DNA of 64,000 bases from Armatimonadota bacterium. GTDB lineage: Bacteria > Armatimonadota > Fimbriimonadia > Fimbriimonadales > Fimbriimonadaceae. A program made the translations under genes and the position numbers. Shown piece by piece: positions 1 to 8,568 of the stretch. The DNA lies in contig JACRPN010000001.1 of the NCBI GenBank assembly GCA_016223145.1, positions 1 to 64,000 of the forward strand. Direction: 5' to 3'. Below the pieces are notes generated by a model. It saw only the letters and a program-made list of their open reading frames with translations, did not search any database and had not been told where the DNA came from. Position 1 is the first letter of the stretch, and every line of letters begins with the position of its first letter.

Positions 1-1
1 C

Positions 2-169
2 CGCGCTCCCACATTGCTGTTTAGGCGGCGGTTTCCTCCCTGGGAGCAGGAGCCCGGCTGGCGTGGCCTGTGGCTGGCTGGTTGGTCTGCCGACGGCAAA
101 GCGATGGCGCATGTCGAGGTGGAAGGCGACGCCCACACGCTCATCGTTTCAAGGAGGGTGGACCGATGA
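2..169 (+). CDS. C-terminal end of an unidentified protein (partial)
   Basis: Frame 2 is open from the window edge to a TGA at 167-169 and would encode the last 55 residues of a protein, ending in a beta-rich stretch (AHVEVEGDAHTLIVSRRVDR). A perfect inverted repeat lies just downstream, as expected behind a gene end. There is too little sequence to name a family. It could be a chance open frame, since the visible stretch is short and rich in Trp, Gly and Arg. Confidence 0.35.
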   Translation, partial: RAPTLLFRRRFPPWEQEPGWRGLWLAGWSADGKAMAHVEVEGDAHTLIVSRRVDR

Positions 170-202
170 TGAGTCTCGCCAAAGAACCCTAAAGCATCAG
201 GA

Positions 203-289
203 ACTCACCCCACCGCGCCTACGCGGTGGGTCCGCATTGAACTCGGACCTAACGACGTGGACCCACCGCGTAGGCGCGGTGGGGTGAGT
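203..289. repeat. Perfect 31-bp inverted repeat (large hairpin)
   Basis: Arm 203-233 is the exact reverse complement of arm 259-289, with a 25-nt loop. Each arm has a smaller palindrome inside it (CCACCGCG-CCTA-CGCGGTGG). It sits between the end of an upstream frame and the S41 pseudogene and could act as a terminator, but no T-tract follows on either strand. A related block, sharing the run CAGGAACTCACCCC in reverse orientation, occurs near 37600-37620. Confidence 0.85.
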
Positions 290-407
290 CAACTTCGCTT
301 CGTAGCCGCTTTGTGATCATCGCGTCCGCTTTGTGGCCCGATGAGGCTGGGCAATGATCGAGCCGAAAGTCTCAGCAGGATCCTGCGATGCTTGGTACGC
401 TCCCAGC

Positions 408-1649
408 ATGGTCTCCTCCCTGGCGCTGCTGTTGGCTTTCGCATCCGGCCCGCTGGACCGCGCCGCCGCCTGGCAGCAGGACCTCGAGACCTTCCGCACC
501 GAACTCGCCGCAAAGCACAAGAACCCGTTCGACTTCCTCAAAAGGGAGGACTTCGACGCTGAAGTTCGGGACCTGCAGGCGAAGGCCCCCAAACTCACAG
601 ACTCTCAGATCGTGGTGGCCTTGCAGCGCATCGTCGCCAAAATCGGCGACGCGCACACCACCCTGGTCGCCGATGAAAAGCGCTTCGGCCTGGGACGGAC
701 GCCGATTTCCTTCCGCCAGTTCAAGGAAGGATGGTTCGTCTGGGGCGCGGCGAAGTCCCTCGGGCCGCTGGTTGGGGCCAGGCTGCTCGACGTTGGAGGA
801 GAACCTGCCGGCGAGGCCGTCCAGCGGCTTGCCCAATTCGTTCCCACAGAAAACGAGGGTTGGCAGGCTCAGCAGGTCGCGTCGCTGCTTTCATCGAGAG
901 CCCACGTCGTCGAGTGCAACCTTCAGCCGGTTCTGCGACTGTAGCTGCCGGACGGCACAATTCGGAAGATTGAGCTTGCGCCCCCAACCAAACCGGGTCC
1001 TCCGGGTGGGTTCGCCCTCGCCGCTCGCGCCGATGCCCAGATCAAGAGCCGACAGACTGCGTATCGGTTCGAGCGACATGGAGGGGCCATGGTCCTGACC
1101 TACAACCGGTGCCAATCCGACCCAAACAACCCCTCGGGCCCGTTCTTCGAGAAGCTCTTCGCCGAACTCGACGCCAATCCGTCACCCCTCATCGTCGACC
1201 TTCGCCAGAACGGCGGCGGCAACAATCTGGTCTTTCGCCCCGTGATCACGGGAATCCAGCGACGTCCCTGGCTCAACAAATATGGCCAGGTCTACGTGCT
1301 CATCGGCCGCGGCACATTCTCAAGCGCCATGCTCAACGCCCATGAGCTGAGGAAGATGGCCAACGCGATCCTGGTGGGGGAGCCCACCGGTGGCAGCCCG
1401 AACGGCTACGGCGAGGTCAAGGTGTTCCAACTGCCCAACTCGAAGGTCGTGGTGAGCTACTCGACGAAGTACTTCCGGATGACCGACGGAAAGGAGAAGA
1501 CGATCCGCCCCGATGTGTTGATCCCGGAGACGGCCGCGAGCTACTTCCGCAACGAGGATGAAGCCATGAAAGCAGTGGTGGCACGGATTGACCGGCGCTC
1601 GAAGGTCAACGTGCGGCAGGAAGTTCGGCACTATTGGATTTCACCGTAG
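408..1649 (+). pseudogene. S41 family peptidase split by one in-frame amber codon
   Basis: One continuous frame runs from ATG 408 to TAG 1647-1649 and is broken only by TAG at 942-944. A signal-peptide-like start (MVSSLALLLAFASG) leads into an S41-type N-domain with DAHTTL near 655. After the stop the frame resumes with a typical PDG-T-K-IELAP segment, then the peptidase core: DLRQNGGGNN (about 1198-1227), GRGTFSSAM with the expected nucleophile Ser (about 1309-1335), and GEPTGGSPNGYGE. Nothing else is missing, so a single substitution or sequencing error explains the break. The upstream ATG at 354 is less likely because it precedes the signal peptide. If the stop is real, the downstream half (from ATG 1089) would lack its N-domain and export signal. 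Confidence 0.85.
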
Positions 1650-1808
1650 GGCACCGGAAGAACGTGCCGGAACTGGGGATTGTGGCGTAAGGCGTACATG
1701 AAGGATGGAGCGCGGACGTTCGGCCCCATGTCGCCAAGTAAGAGTGCTGTGTGGTCATCCTATACTTCTTTGTACATATTTTTTAGGGTTTCTCTAGTAC
1801 TTACACTG

Positions 1809-1837
1809 TTGACACGCGCTCGTGCGCTCAGATAGAA
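1809..1837 (+). promoter_or_regulatory. Candidate sigma70-type promoter of the PEP-CTERM gene
   Basis: A consensus TTGACA at 1809-1814 is followed after 17 nt by ATAGAA at 1832-1837, a weak -10. The start codon at 1888 lies about 45 nt beyond the likely start point, and an AGGAGG ribosome site precedes it at about 1871-1876. The surrounding 1740-1860 stretch is AT-rich compared with its neighbours, as expected for a promoter. Confidence 0.4.
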
Positions 1838-1887
1838 CCTGGTTGTCACTTAATGTTTCTTAGGTTGTTCTAGGAGGTTCGCTAACC

Positions 1888-2583
1888 ATGGATTCCACAA
1901 ACCGACTTTCGGCCATCGGCATGGCCTTAGCCCTTGCGGGCGTAGCCGCTCAGAGCCAAGCTCAAACCACGATCGACGTCAATCCGGGAGATGCCTGGAT
2001 CGGCTACATGAACGTTTTCGAAATACCACAGCACGGCGGCGGCTACGTCTTTGGCAGCGGTTGGGGCACGGCCGATCTCTGCGCCACTTGGGCAGGATCG
2101 GTGCTCACCCTGAGCCCGAACACCATCGGCGACCCCGATCCCTTCTGGTACACGCCGAGCGGCGGGCCGGGCAGCGTGGGCAACAAGATCATGGACGCCA
2201 ACATGTACGTCGAGACGACCGGTACCTATGTGAACGAGATGCTCACCTTCCAGGGCCGAGTGCTCTCGAACACCCTGGTCGGAAAGGTGGACGCAAACGG
2301 CAACGGATGGAGCAGCGTGGCGTTCATCAAGGACTTTGCGGCGGATTACAGCTCATTCACCCAGGTGACGATGGCGCTTTCTCCCGGCGATTTCAGCATC
2401 AGCCTCTTCACTTCGGCGAACCCCGGCCACCACATCCAATACGGCTTCGAGACCATCGGGCCGGACGTGTGGATCACCGACGTGGCGCCCTACGGCAACA
2501 TTGAGGTCACGGCCGTTCCCGAGCCCGCCTCGCTGGTGGCAATCGGCCTTGGCCTGATGCTTCTTAGGCGACGCAGGTTATAA
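1888..2583 (+). CDS. PEP-CTERM sorting domain protein
   Basis: A 231-residue exported protein. It starts with a signal peptide (residues 1-26, ending QSQAQ) and ends with the PEP-CTERM tripartite signal: VPEP at about 212, a hydrophobic stretch, and RRRR just before the stop. In other bacteria such proteins are cut and re-anchored by an exosortase; no exosortase gene is in this window. The body is rich in Gly, Ser, Thr and aromatic residues and matches no family I recognise. It is probably a surface or extracellular-matrix protein. The ATG start has a strong AGGAGG site upstream. A second PEP-CTERM protein is encoded at 33850-34689. Confidence 0.9.
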   Translation: MDSTNRLSAIGMALALAGVAAQSQAQTTIDVNPGDAWIGYMNVFEIPQHGGGYVFGSGWGTADLCATWAGSVLTLSPNTIGDPDPFWYTPSGGPGSVGNKIMDANMYVETTGTYVNEMLTFQGRVLSNTLVGKVDANGNGWSSVAFIKDFAADYSSFTQVTMALSPGDFSISLFTSANPGHHIQYGFETIGPDVWITDVAPYGNIEVTAVPEPASLVAIGLGLMLLRRRRL

Positions 2584-3035
2584 GGTCGCTCGTGACGCCC
2601 GAATGCAGAGAGGCGTCGTGCGGCATCGGGTGGCAGGCGGCGTTGACCCGCCAGCCCAGAAGGGCGGATTCTGTGAGGGGGGCACGGCGCAGCGTCTCGG
2701 GCCCATGCGGACATTTTACGAGCGTTCGGGCCGAGGTCCGAACGAAGAGGGATGGGTCTCGTTGTTTCTCCCTCCCTCCCTCCTCATGATATGAGGGGAA
2801 CCCGTTGAGGAGTTGGAGGCGCTGATGGCCTCATCGGGATTGGCGAATTCGGCGGGTGACGCGAGAGCTGAGCCCCATGCACTTTTGGATGAACCGCGCC
2901 TGGGTCTGGTGCGGCAGGGCCACTCGATTCAGCGAGGGGATTCCAGCCCCGCATCCGTGGTCCTGAAACAAGAGGCAAACGGAGCGTGGACCCCGCTCGG
3001 CGAAACCGCAGGGCAGCGCGGGGCGAACCCCCAGG
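2584..3035. other. Intergenic region without a supportable gene
   Basis: This 452-nt gap separates convergent genes. Open frames exist (for example 2813-3049 on the plus strand) but their products are low-complexity and carry no recognisable motif or ribosome site. A short imperfect stem (GACGCC...GGCGTC, 2591-2614) follows the PEP-CTERM stop and may be a weak terminator. Confidence 0.6.
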
Positions 3036-4244
3036 TCAGAATTCCGTGACCTCGTTCTCCTTGATTTCGACCTTCACCGTACGCGTCCCAACCTTTAGAT
3101 GGTAGATGCCGATCGGAAGCGCGATCACCTCGCCGCCCTGGATGTTGTTGACCTTTCGATCTTTCGAATCGAGGATGTGAAGCTGATTGGCATAGGCGGC
3201 AGTCGACCTCAAAGCGCCGAGCCGAATCCGGGTGGCGTGGCCCACCTTCACCGGCACCTTTTCCAGGACCATACCGTTGATGACGAGGTCGTACTCGCCC
3301 TCCATGACCGTGTGCTCGGTCTTCCAGTTCTCGTTGTACTCGTTCTGGTCGCGTTTGCCGGGCAGGTACACGTAAATGCGCTGATAGCCGGCCCCCGATT
3401 TCTCGTGCCAGTTGGTGCGGATGATGCCGTTGCGCCCCTGCGCCTTGGCGTCGGCTTCCACGACCCAGGGCTTCATGTCGTTGATAGGCTCGCTGGTCTT
3501 CTTGATGCCGCGCAGGTTGAAGGCGTAGGTCCCGGTTTGGGTCTTCAGCATCGCCATCCTGCTCGCGGGCTCCACGTAAACCGGATCGCCCAACCTCACG
3601 CTGCCCGTGATCGGCGACGCGACGCTTCCCATCGTCCCCGGGTCGATGACGCTGGCGTTCAGCACGTGCAGGGCGCCCGTCGACAGGTTGCGCGCGACGA
3701 TGATGCCGTTGACCGGTTCGGCGCCGTTGAGCTCGCTGCTGAAGTCCGCCTTGATGCCGCTCACCAGGTCGGCCCCTTTGATCTTGTTGCGAAGGGCGTT
3801 GACCGGTTCTGCCGGGTTTGTGCCAGGTTTGTTGACCGGCTCGGCGGGATCGGCATTGGGGTTGGCCAAGATGCCGGCCAGCAGCGCTTCCGCCGTCGCC
3901 TTATCTTTCACCACCGCCACGACCGCGCAGCACGGCTCGACTCCGTCCGGCTCGCGGAGGGTCACCGTCCGGTCGAGGCCCTTGACCTTCACGAGCTTGG
4001 CCATGGGCCCGTCGGCATCCACCACGTCGCCGACCTTGAGCTCCTTGGCCAGCGCGGCATCGGCCACCTGCATGATCCGCCCGGTATAGCGGTTGTAAAC
4101 GGTCGCGGCGCCCTTGACGGCGTCGACCGAAACCACGCTGCAGCAGGGTTCGAGAGGGAAGATCCGCAAGGCAAGGGCCGAAAGCGCTCCCGTCGAGCAG
4201 AGCAGGATGGCTGCGGGCAGGGCGAGGGTTCGGATGGAAGTCAT
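3036..4244 (-). CDS. Secreted protein with duplicated EPCC modules and AEPVN repeats
   Basis: 402 residues, exported (signal peptide about 1-25, ALPAAILLCSTGALSALA). Directly after it comes a module starting EPCCSVVSV and containing a TGR-x-MQV / LKVGDVV pattern, then a second, shorter EPCCAVVAV module. The middle holds three near-identical AEPVN boxes plus a related SEPIN box, and 'ADLVSGIKADFSSELNG'-type spacers. The C-terminal 150 residues look beta-rich. I have seen the PCC-[SN]-[VI] module in secreted proteins of unknown role, but no function can be assigned. The paired Cys may bind metal or form disulfides. ATG 4244 is chosen over the start 30 nt further out because AGGTGA precedes it at the right distance. 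Confidence 0.75.
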   Translation of the reverse strand: MTSIRTLALPAAILLCSTGALSALALRIFPLEPCCSVVSVDAVKGAATVYNRYTGRIMQVADAALAKELKVGDVVDADGPMAKLVKVKGLDRTVTLREPDGVEPCCAVVAVVKDKATAEALLAGILANPNADPAEPVNKPGTNPAEPVNALRNKIKGADLVSGIKADFSSELNGAEPVNGIIVARNLSTGALHVLNASVIDPGTMGSVASPITGSVRLGDPVYVEPASRMAMLKTQTGTYAFNLRGIKKTSEPINDMKPWVVEADAKAQGRNGIIRTNWHEKSGAGYQRIYVYLPGKRDQNEYNENWKTEHTVMEGEYDLVINGMVLEKVPVKVGHATRIRLGALRSTAAYANQLHILDSKDRKVNNIQGGEVIALPIGIYHLKVGTRTVKVEIKENEVTEF

Positions 4245-4400
4245 GGTAACGTCACCTGGAGTCAGTATATACATTCTCTACAAACTGGTCAAGATGAAGC
4301 CGAATGCCTTCAGACGGGCAAGCTGAGGCGGCCGACGGCTCTGAAACAGGGCATCGACGGCAGGCGACAGCGGATGCCGCTCCAGGCGGAATAGACTGGC

Positions 4401-5225
4401 TTGGTGGCCCGCATCGCGATTATCGTGGACCCTGGGCAGCCGTTTGAGACGCTAGGCTATTGCCTGTCCGGCCCTGTGAGGCAGTGGCGAGTACAGGGTC
4501 TGGATGTCGAGATCTATGACTGCCCGGCATCGGCCAAAGACGCTGAACTGGCGATCCTGCACGTCGACCAGACCGTTGTGCCCGCTGCCTATCGCTCGCT
4601 CGCCGCACGCTATCCGAAGTGCCTGAACCGGTACACCAGCGACATCTCCAAGCGCGCCATCTCGCGGCAGCTGGTCAGCAAGAACGATGGCTTTGCGGGG
4701 CCTGTCATCGTGAAGTCCAACCTGAACAGCGGTGGCGGCCCTGAGGCGGCTCGTACGGCAAGATTCGGCGCGGCGAGGGGTGGTGCGATGACATTCAGGG
4801 ACTACTGCGTTCTCCCGTCGCCGCACGAAGTGCCAGACGCCGTTTGGAGCAACCCGCTTCTCGTCGTCGAGCAGTTCCTGCCTGAGCGCGAGGGCGAGCG
4901 CTACTGCGTCCGGCTCTGGAACTTCCTTGGCAGTCACGAGATCGTTTACCGCTGTGAGAGCGATGAGCCAATCGTGAAAGCCTCGAATACCGTTCGAAGG
5001 ACGATCGTCGAAGGCGTTCCCGAAGAACTCCGGCAATGGCGTGAGGAGATGGGATTCGACTTCGGTAAGTTTGATTTCGGAATCGTGGAGGGCATGCCGG
5101 TGCTCTACGACGCCAATCGGACTCCGACCTACTCTCTGAAGCAAGATGCAGCTCAAAGGGCCGAACGCGACGGCGCGATCGTGGACGGGATTTGGGATTT
5201 CATGCCGGCCAGGCTCAGGGCGTGA
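4401..5225 (+). CDS. ATP-grasp-fold-like protein of unknown substrate
   Basis: 274 residues. The N-terminal 80 residues form an alpha/beta pre-ATP-grasp-like part (ILHVDQTVVPAAY, then YPKCLNRYTSDISKR). The central part has features of an ATP-grasp nucleotide site: GPVIVKSNLNSGGG (Lys and glycine-rich loop, about 105-118), LLVVEQFLP (about 154-162), and near the end FDFGIVEG plus DANRTPTY, corresponding to the metal-binding Asp/Asn region. Families of this type are usually annotated as hypothetical. No biosynthetic partner gene is adjacent. The start is TTG at 4401 or GTG at 4404; no good ribosome site distinguishes them. The 3' end overlaps the convergent gene at 5215 by 11 bp. Confidence 0.7.
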   Translation: MVARIAIIVDPGQPFETLGYCLSGPVRQWRVQGLDVEIYDCPASAKDAELAILHVDQTVVPAAYRSLAARYPKCLNRYTSDISKRAISRQLVSKNDGFAGPVIVKSNLNSGGGPEAARTARFGAARGGAMTFRDYCVLPSPHEVPDAVWSNPLLVVEQFLPEREGERYCVRLWNFLGSHEIVYRCESDEPIVKASNTVRRTIVEGVPEELRQWREEMGFDFGKFDFGIVEGMPVLYDANRTPTYSLKQDAAQRAERDGAIVDGIWDFMPARLRA

Positions 5226-7128
5226 ACTCGACCCCCGCCAGCTTCGCCGCACGCGCTTTGAGCTTGTCATCCTTGAGTCCTTCGATGCACGCCATGACGA
5301 TCTGTTTCGTGTCCTCGTCTCCATAGGCTTCAAACACGTCGAGCGCAAGCGAGCAAAGGTCAGCCTTCCCCGAGGCCAGGAGGCTCCGCAGCCCCTCCAG
5401 GCCCCCGGCCTTGGCGATCGCCGCGCGCGAGTCCTTGCCGGCGGCAAGCAGCACTTTTGCGGCCGCCTTCAACACGCCCTCGTCATCGCTTCGGAACAGC
5501 GCGGACGCGGTCCACGCCACATGGTTCGGGCCGTCTTTGGGGTCTGAGGACGCAAGCCCCGCGACCTTGGCCGCCGACCCATTAAGGTACTGCGCCAAGT
5601 CTTTGGGCTTCACGTCGGCGATCATGCCCACCACTCGCTTCAGCGAGGATTCGTCAAGGCAAACGCCCTCCCCCACAAGGTTGGGCTCAAGGGTATCGCT
5701 GTATCCCTTCTCGGCAAAGTCGACACCCGTGAACTTGCGCACGTCGTTGAGCAGCATCACAAACCGGCCCGCGGCGATCCCCGGGACCATCCGCTTGTTG
5801 ATCTCCGTGCGCGAGGCCTTGTCCGTATAGATCCATACCCTTGCCTGATCCCAGGGGCCGCGAAACCGCGACTTGTTCGTGATCGATCCAAGGAGCTTGA
5901 GGCCGATATCGTGGCCCGGGCGAACCTTCCATTTGTTCTTGAGCGATGGCTCGTGCTTGGCCATCTCTGTGCAGGCCCAGCGGAAGGTGGCTTTGTCCTG
6001 AACCCCTATGAGATCGCCTCCCCAAGCGCTGAGTTGCAGAGTCGCGGTAGACCAACTCGGGATTCGAAGTTGGGTGTGCTGCATCGAGCTCATGATTTGG
6101 CACCCGGGGTCATCGGGATAGAACAGCGTTCCATAGGGCATGGTGAACACCACGTCCATGCCGGTCTTGTTTGTCACTTGAAGCTGCCCGTTGTTCATGT
6201 TGTCGCCGAGCACTTCGTAAGTCACCGAATCCTGTCGGATGGGCACACCCATAGGGTCATCAATCCGGATGTGACCGAAGAGATCGCTAAGGTCCGGAAG
6301 CTGAAGATCTTTGAAAGGGTTCTCATAGGCGTCATTGGCCCGGTTGAATTGCTCAAAGAACTTTTTGATCATGTCGCCAATCTTGTCTTCCTCGGGCTCG
6401 CCGTAGCAGAAGCAATAGGTGCTATTCGTGTGCTCGACGAGTTCGTCTGCCGGGACCTCGCTATAGGCCACGATTTGCTCGTGGGTTCCCACGACTTCGT
6501 TGATCGGCGTTCGCACCCCTCGGCTCATCGAGAAGCCGACCTTCGTCATGGTGCCGCGCACATGGAACCGCTTGCCGATGAATCCAGGGATCCAGGTCTC
6601 CATCGAACATGGGCCGGTGTGCTGAAACTCCCACTTCTTCTGCTTTTTGGCTTCCTTTCGAAAAGCGGCGAGGGCCTGGCTGACGCGCTGCGACCAATCG
6701 TTGGGCGACACGCTTCCTCCCCCCTTGATCGCCAAGGCGTTGGCCGCGGCGGTGGCTGCGCGCATGGCATCCTGATAGGGTTCGTAATAGCCCTTGATGG
6801 TGGCCTTGTGGGGGGTCTGGCAGCGATCGTCGCATGAAAAGTCGCACTTGGAATGCTCTTTATGGACTTTCCCGTTGCAGACGTTGTCGCAACTGAGCAC
6901 CTTGGCAACGCTCGGCTCATCTTCCTCCACCCAAGTCGACACTTGGTACTCGAGCGAAAAGAACTCGGTCGCCTCGATCACGTTGCCGTTCCGAATCTCG
7001 TTCTTGTATTCCCGCGACTTGATCGAGCCCTGGTCCTGCCAGTTCTGTCCCGAGGCGCTTGACGTCCCCAGGGCCAAGAGGGAAAGCGAAACCCATGCCG
7101 AACGGGCCACATTGCATTTCATTCGCAT
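5215..7128 (-). CDS. Large secreted protein with Cys-rich N-terminus and helical C-terminus
   Basis: 637 residues with a signal peptide (about 1-27, ending SSASG). Residues about 80-105 contain a tight cysteine cluster (C-x3-C-x10-C-x3-C-x3-C with interspersed His and Asp), suggesting disulfides or metal binding. Further Cys pairs include CFCYGEPEED near 242. The middle is beta-rich (VTYEVLGDNMNNGQLQVTNK). The last 130 residues are Ala/Leu-rich helices (AAKVLLAAGKDSRAAIAKAG) resembling HEAT or armadillo-type repeats. I do not recognise the family. The gene is monocistronic on the minus strand and converges on the ATP-grasp-like gene. Confidence 0.75.
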   Translation of the reverse strand: MRMKCNVARSAWVSLSLLALGTSSASGQNWQDQGSIKSREYKNEIRNGNVIEATEFFSLEYQVSTWVEEDEPSVAKVLSCDNVCNGKVHKEHSKCDFSCDDRCQTPHKATIKGYYEPYQDAMRAATAAANALAIKGGGSVSPNDWSQRVSQALAAFRKEAKKQKKWEFQHTGPCSMETWIPGFIGKRFHVRGTMTKVGFSMSRGVRTPINEVVGTHEQIVAYSEVPADELVEHTNSTYCFCYGEPEEDKIGDMIKKFFEQFNRANDAYENPFKDLQLPDLSDLFGHIRIDDPMGVPIRQDSVTYEVLGDNMNNGQLQVTNKTGMDVVFTMPYGTLFYPDDPGCQIMSSMQHTQLRIPSWSTATLQLSAWGGDLIGVQDKATFRWACTEMAKHEPSLKNKWKVRPGHDIGLKLLGSITNKSRFRGPWDQARVWIYTDKASRTEINKRMVPGIAAGRFVMLLNDVRKFTGVDFAEKGYSDTLEPNLVGEGVCLDESSLKRVVGMIADVKPKDLAQYLNGSAAKVAGLASSDPKDGPNHVAWTASALFRSDDEGVLKAAAKVLLAAGKDSRAAIAKAGGLEGLRSLLASGKADLCSLALDVFEAYGDEDTKQIVMACIEGLKDDKLKARAAKLAGVEFTP

Positions 7129-7210
7129 ACTTTACGCCACTTTCCGGCTGAGTTCAAGGGCATTTCGAGACGACAGAAGCGTCGTGGCCCGCGACAAGTC
7201 AGAATAAGTT

Positions 7211-7933
7211 GTGGCCCGCAAATTCCTATTCCTGTTCTGTTGGCTCTTGGCCGGATTGGCGCTCGCAGGCGAGGACGTCACGACGTCCAAGCCAAAGGTG
7301 CTGACGGCTTCCAGTCCCAACAAGTGGTCGGCACAGGCGACTCTTCTTGCGTTGGCCAACCACAAAAGCGCCCTCTGCCGTGTTGCCGAGGCAGACACGC
7401 AAAAACAAGAGCAGTCGTTCTTCAATGCCTTCGTGGAGTCCGCAAGGCAGGCAGAGGACTCGATTGGAAAGATCACGTCCGCCAAGCTCAGCTACGAAAG
7501 CTCTTTGAGTCTCCGCTTCAACGACCCCAGGCTTCTGAGCTTTAGGAGCGAGACGTACACCTATATGGGCGGCGCCCACGGCATGGCCAACATGCGCACC
7601 TACAACTATGGCTTCGTGAAGGGGAAGCCGGTTCGCTTCAGGCTTTGGGACGCGCTCAAGAGCGACGCCGACTCGAAGATGGAGATGCACATGGTGCTTC
7701 TGGAGAAGGCGATGGCGCTGAAAGGGGCGGACTGGATCGACAACGGCGAGGTCACCGAATTCGAGCCGATTCAATATGATCGGTTTTGGGTTTCGGGGAA
7801 CCAACTCGTTTTCGAGTTCGACCCCTATGAGCTTGGGCCCTTTTCCAGCGGCCCGATGAGCGTGCGCGTGAGCCTTAAGGAGATCGCTGCCCTGGTGCGC
7901 ACCGACGGCCCCCTGGCGTTCCTGCTGAAGTGA
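7211..7933 (+). CDS. Secreted DUF4163/DUF3298-type protein
   Basis: 240 residues with a signal peptide (MARKFLFLFCWLLAGLALAG). The segment YTYMGGAHGMANMRTYNY (about 116-133) is the hallmark 'GGAHG' loop of the DUF4163 domain, and FEFDPYELGPFSSGPMSVRV (about 204-223) matches the DUF3298 signature 'F-x-PYE-x-GP'. This pair occurs in RsiV-type anti-sigma factors and in extracytoplasmic domains of lipoproteins and deacetylases. Here there is no catalytic deacetylase domain, so the role is unknown. The start is GTG 7211; the divergent gene's ATG is only 82 bp away. Confidence 0.8.
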   Translation: MARKFLFLFCWLLAGLALAGEDVTTSKPKVLTASSPNKWSAQATLLALANHKSALCRVAEADTQKQEQSFFNAFVESARQAEDSIGKITSAKLSYESSLSLRFNDPRLLSFRSETYTYMGGAHGMANMRTYNYGFVKGKPVRFRLWDALKSDADSKMEMHMVLLEKAMALKGADWIDNGEVTEFEPIQYDRFWVSGNQLVFEFDPYELGPFSSGPMSVRVSLKEIAALVRTDGPLAFLLK

Positions 7934-8037
7934 GCGTCCCGCTTTCCCAATTCGGACTACATCCTTGCGCGGACGTATCGAAGCCTGTCCGTGACAACCT
8001 GACGCCACTCGCGTGACAACACTCGGTTTTGCAGGTT

Positions 8038-8568
8038 ATGAGCCTCAAAACCAGATACGATGAACCTGTGAAAGACCAGGGACCTCAGGCGTTCACGGAG
8101 GAGGAGCAGATGCGGCTGCGCGCGAGCATGCTGCGGATCATTCCGCTCAGCGATCGCATCGCGGAGAGGTTCTTGGATCTGACCTGCGAGGAGTTGTCAG
8201 AGCCGGGGTTTGAGATGACGGAGAGGCAGCGGGATCGCTTGATGGTTCTGCTGGCAACGCTTGTTGACCAGGTGCGCTCTCGCAGATCGTTCGATTCGAC
8301 CTGTCGCAAGCTGGCCGCCGAGGAACTCGGCTTGCCCGCAGCATTCCTCTTTGGGCCATCGGGAGAAACGGCCTTGCGAAGAGCGATTGCCGAGGTCGCT
8401 TGGAGTCTGGTCGAACCCGACGAGATCGAGCTCTGGGCCAAGCTCCAAAGAAAGGCGTCCCGCAGCTACTTCGGCATATCGAAGAACGCCATCGCAGAAT
8501 TCGGGTCTCCGTTGAATGAAACGGATGGAAGCGGCACACCGAGCCCACGCGTGACGTCTTCCCGATAG
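8038..8568 (+). CDS. Small helical protein resembling a globin without the haem-ligand His
   Basis: About 176 residues, all helical. The spacing of residues from SDRIAERFLDL through RDRLMVLLATLVDQV to DEIELWAKLQRKASRSYF resembles the A, E-F and H helices of single-domain globins. At the place where globins carry the proximal His (xxLGRRHxxYGV) this protein has KLAAEELGLP, so a Glu replaces His and haem binding is unlikely. It converges on the BTAD regulator and overlaps its 3' end by about 100 bp. Possible starts are TTG 8029, ATG 8038 or ATG 8110, the last with a strong GGAGGAGGAG run upstream. The globin reading is my inference from pattern only; the coding call itself is moderately secure. 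Confidence 0.55.
   Translation: MSLKTRYDEPVKDQGPQAFTEEEQMRLRASMLRIIPLSDRIAERFLDLTCEELSEPGFEMTERQRDRLMVLLATLVDQVRSRRSFDSTCRKLAAEELGLPAAFLFGPSGETALRRAIAEVAWSLVEPDEIELWAKLQRKASRSYFGISKNAIAEFGSPLNETDGSGTPSPRVTSSR

Noticed and set aside
203-289. Inverted repeat as the end of an insertion sequence
   Set aside because: No transposase or second end is seen.
942-944. TAG in the S41 gene as a recoded (pyrrolysine) codon
   Set aside because: TAG ends other genes here (for example 15056, 19740, 44266), and no pyl genes or tRNA are present.
2813-3049. 78-codon plus-strand frame in the intergenic region
   Set aside because: Low-complexity product without motif; overlaps the 3' end of a better-supported gene.
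3099-4394. 431-codon plus-strand frame opposite the EPCC protein
   Set aside because: No motif, and the sense strand has a ribosome site and signal peptide.
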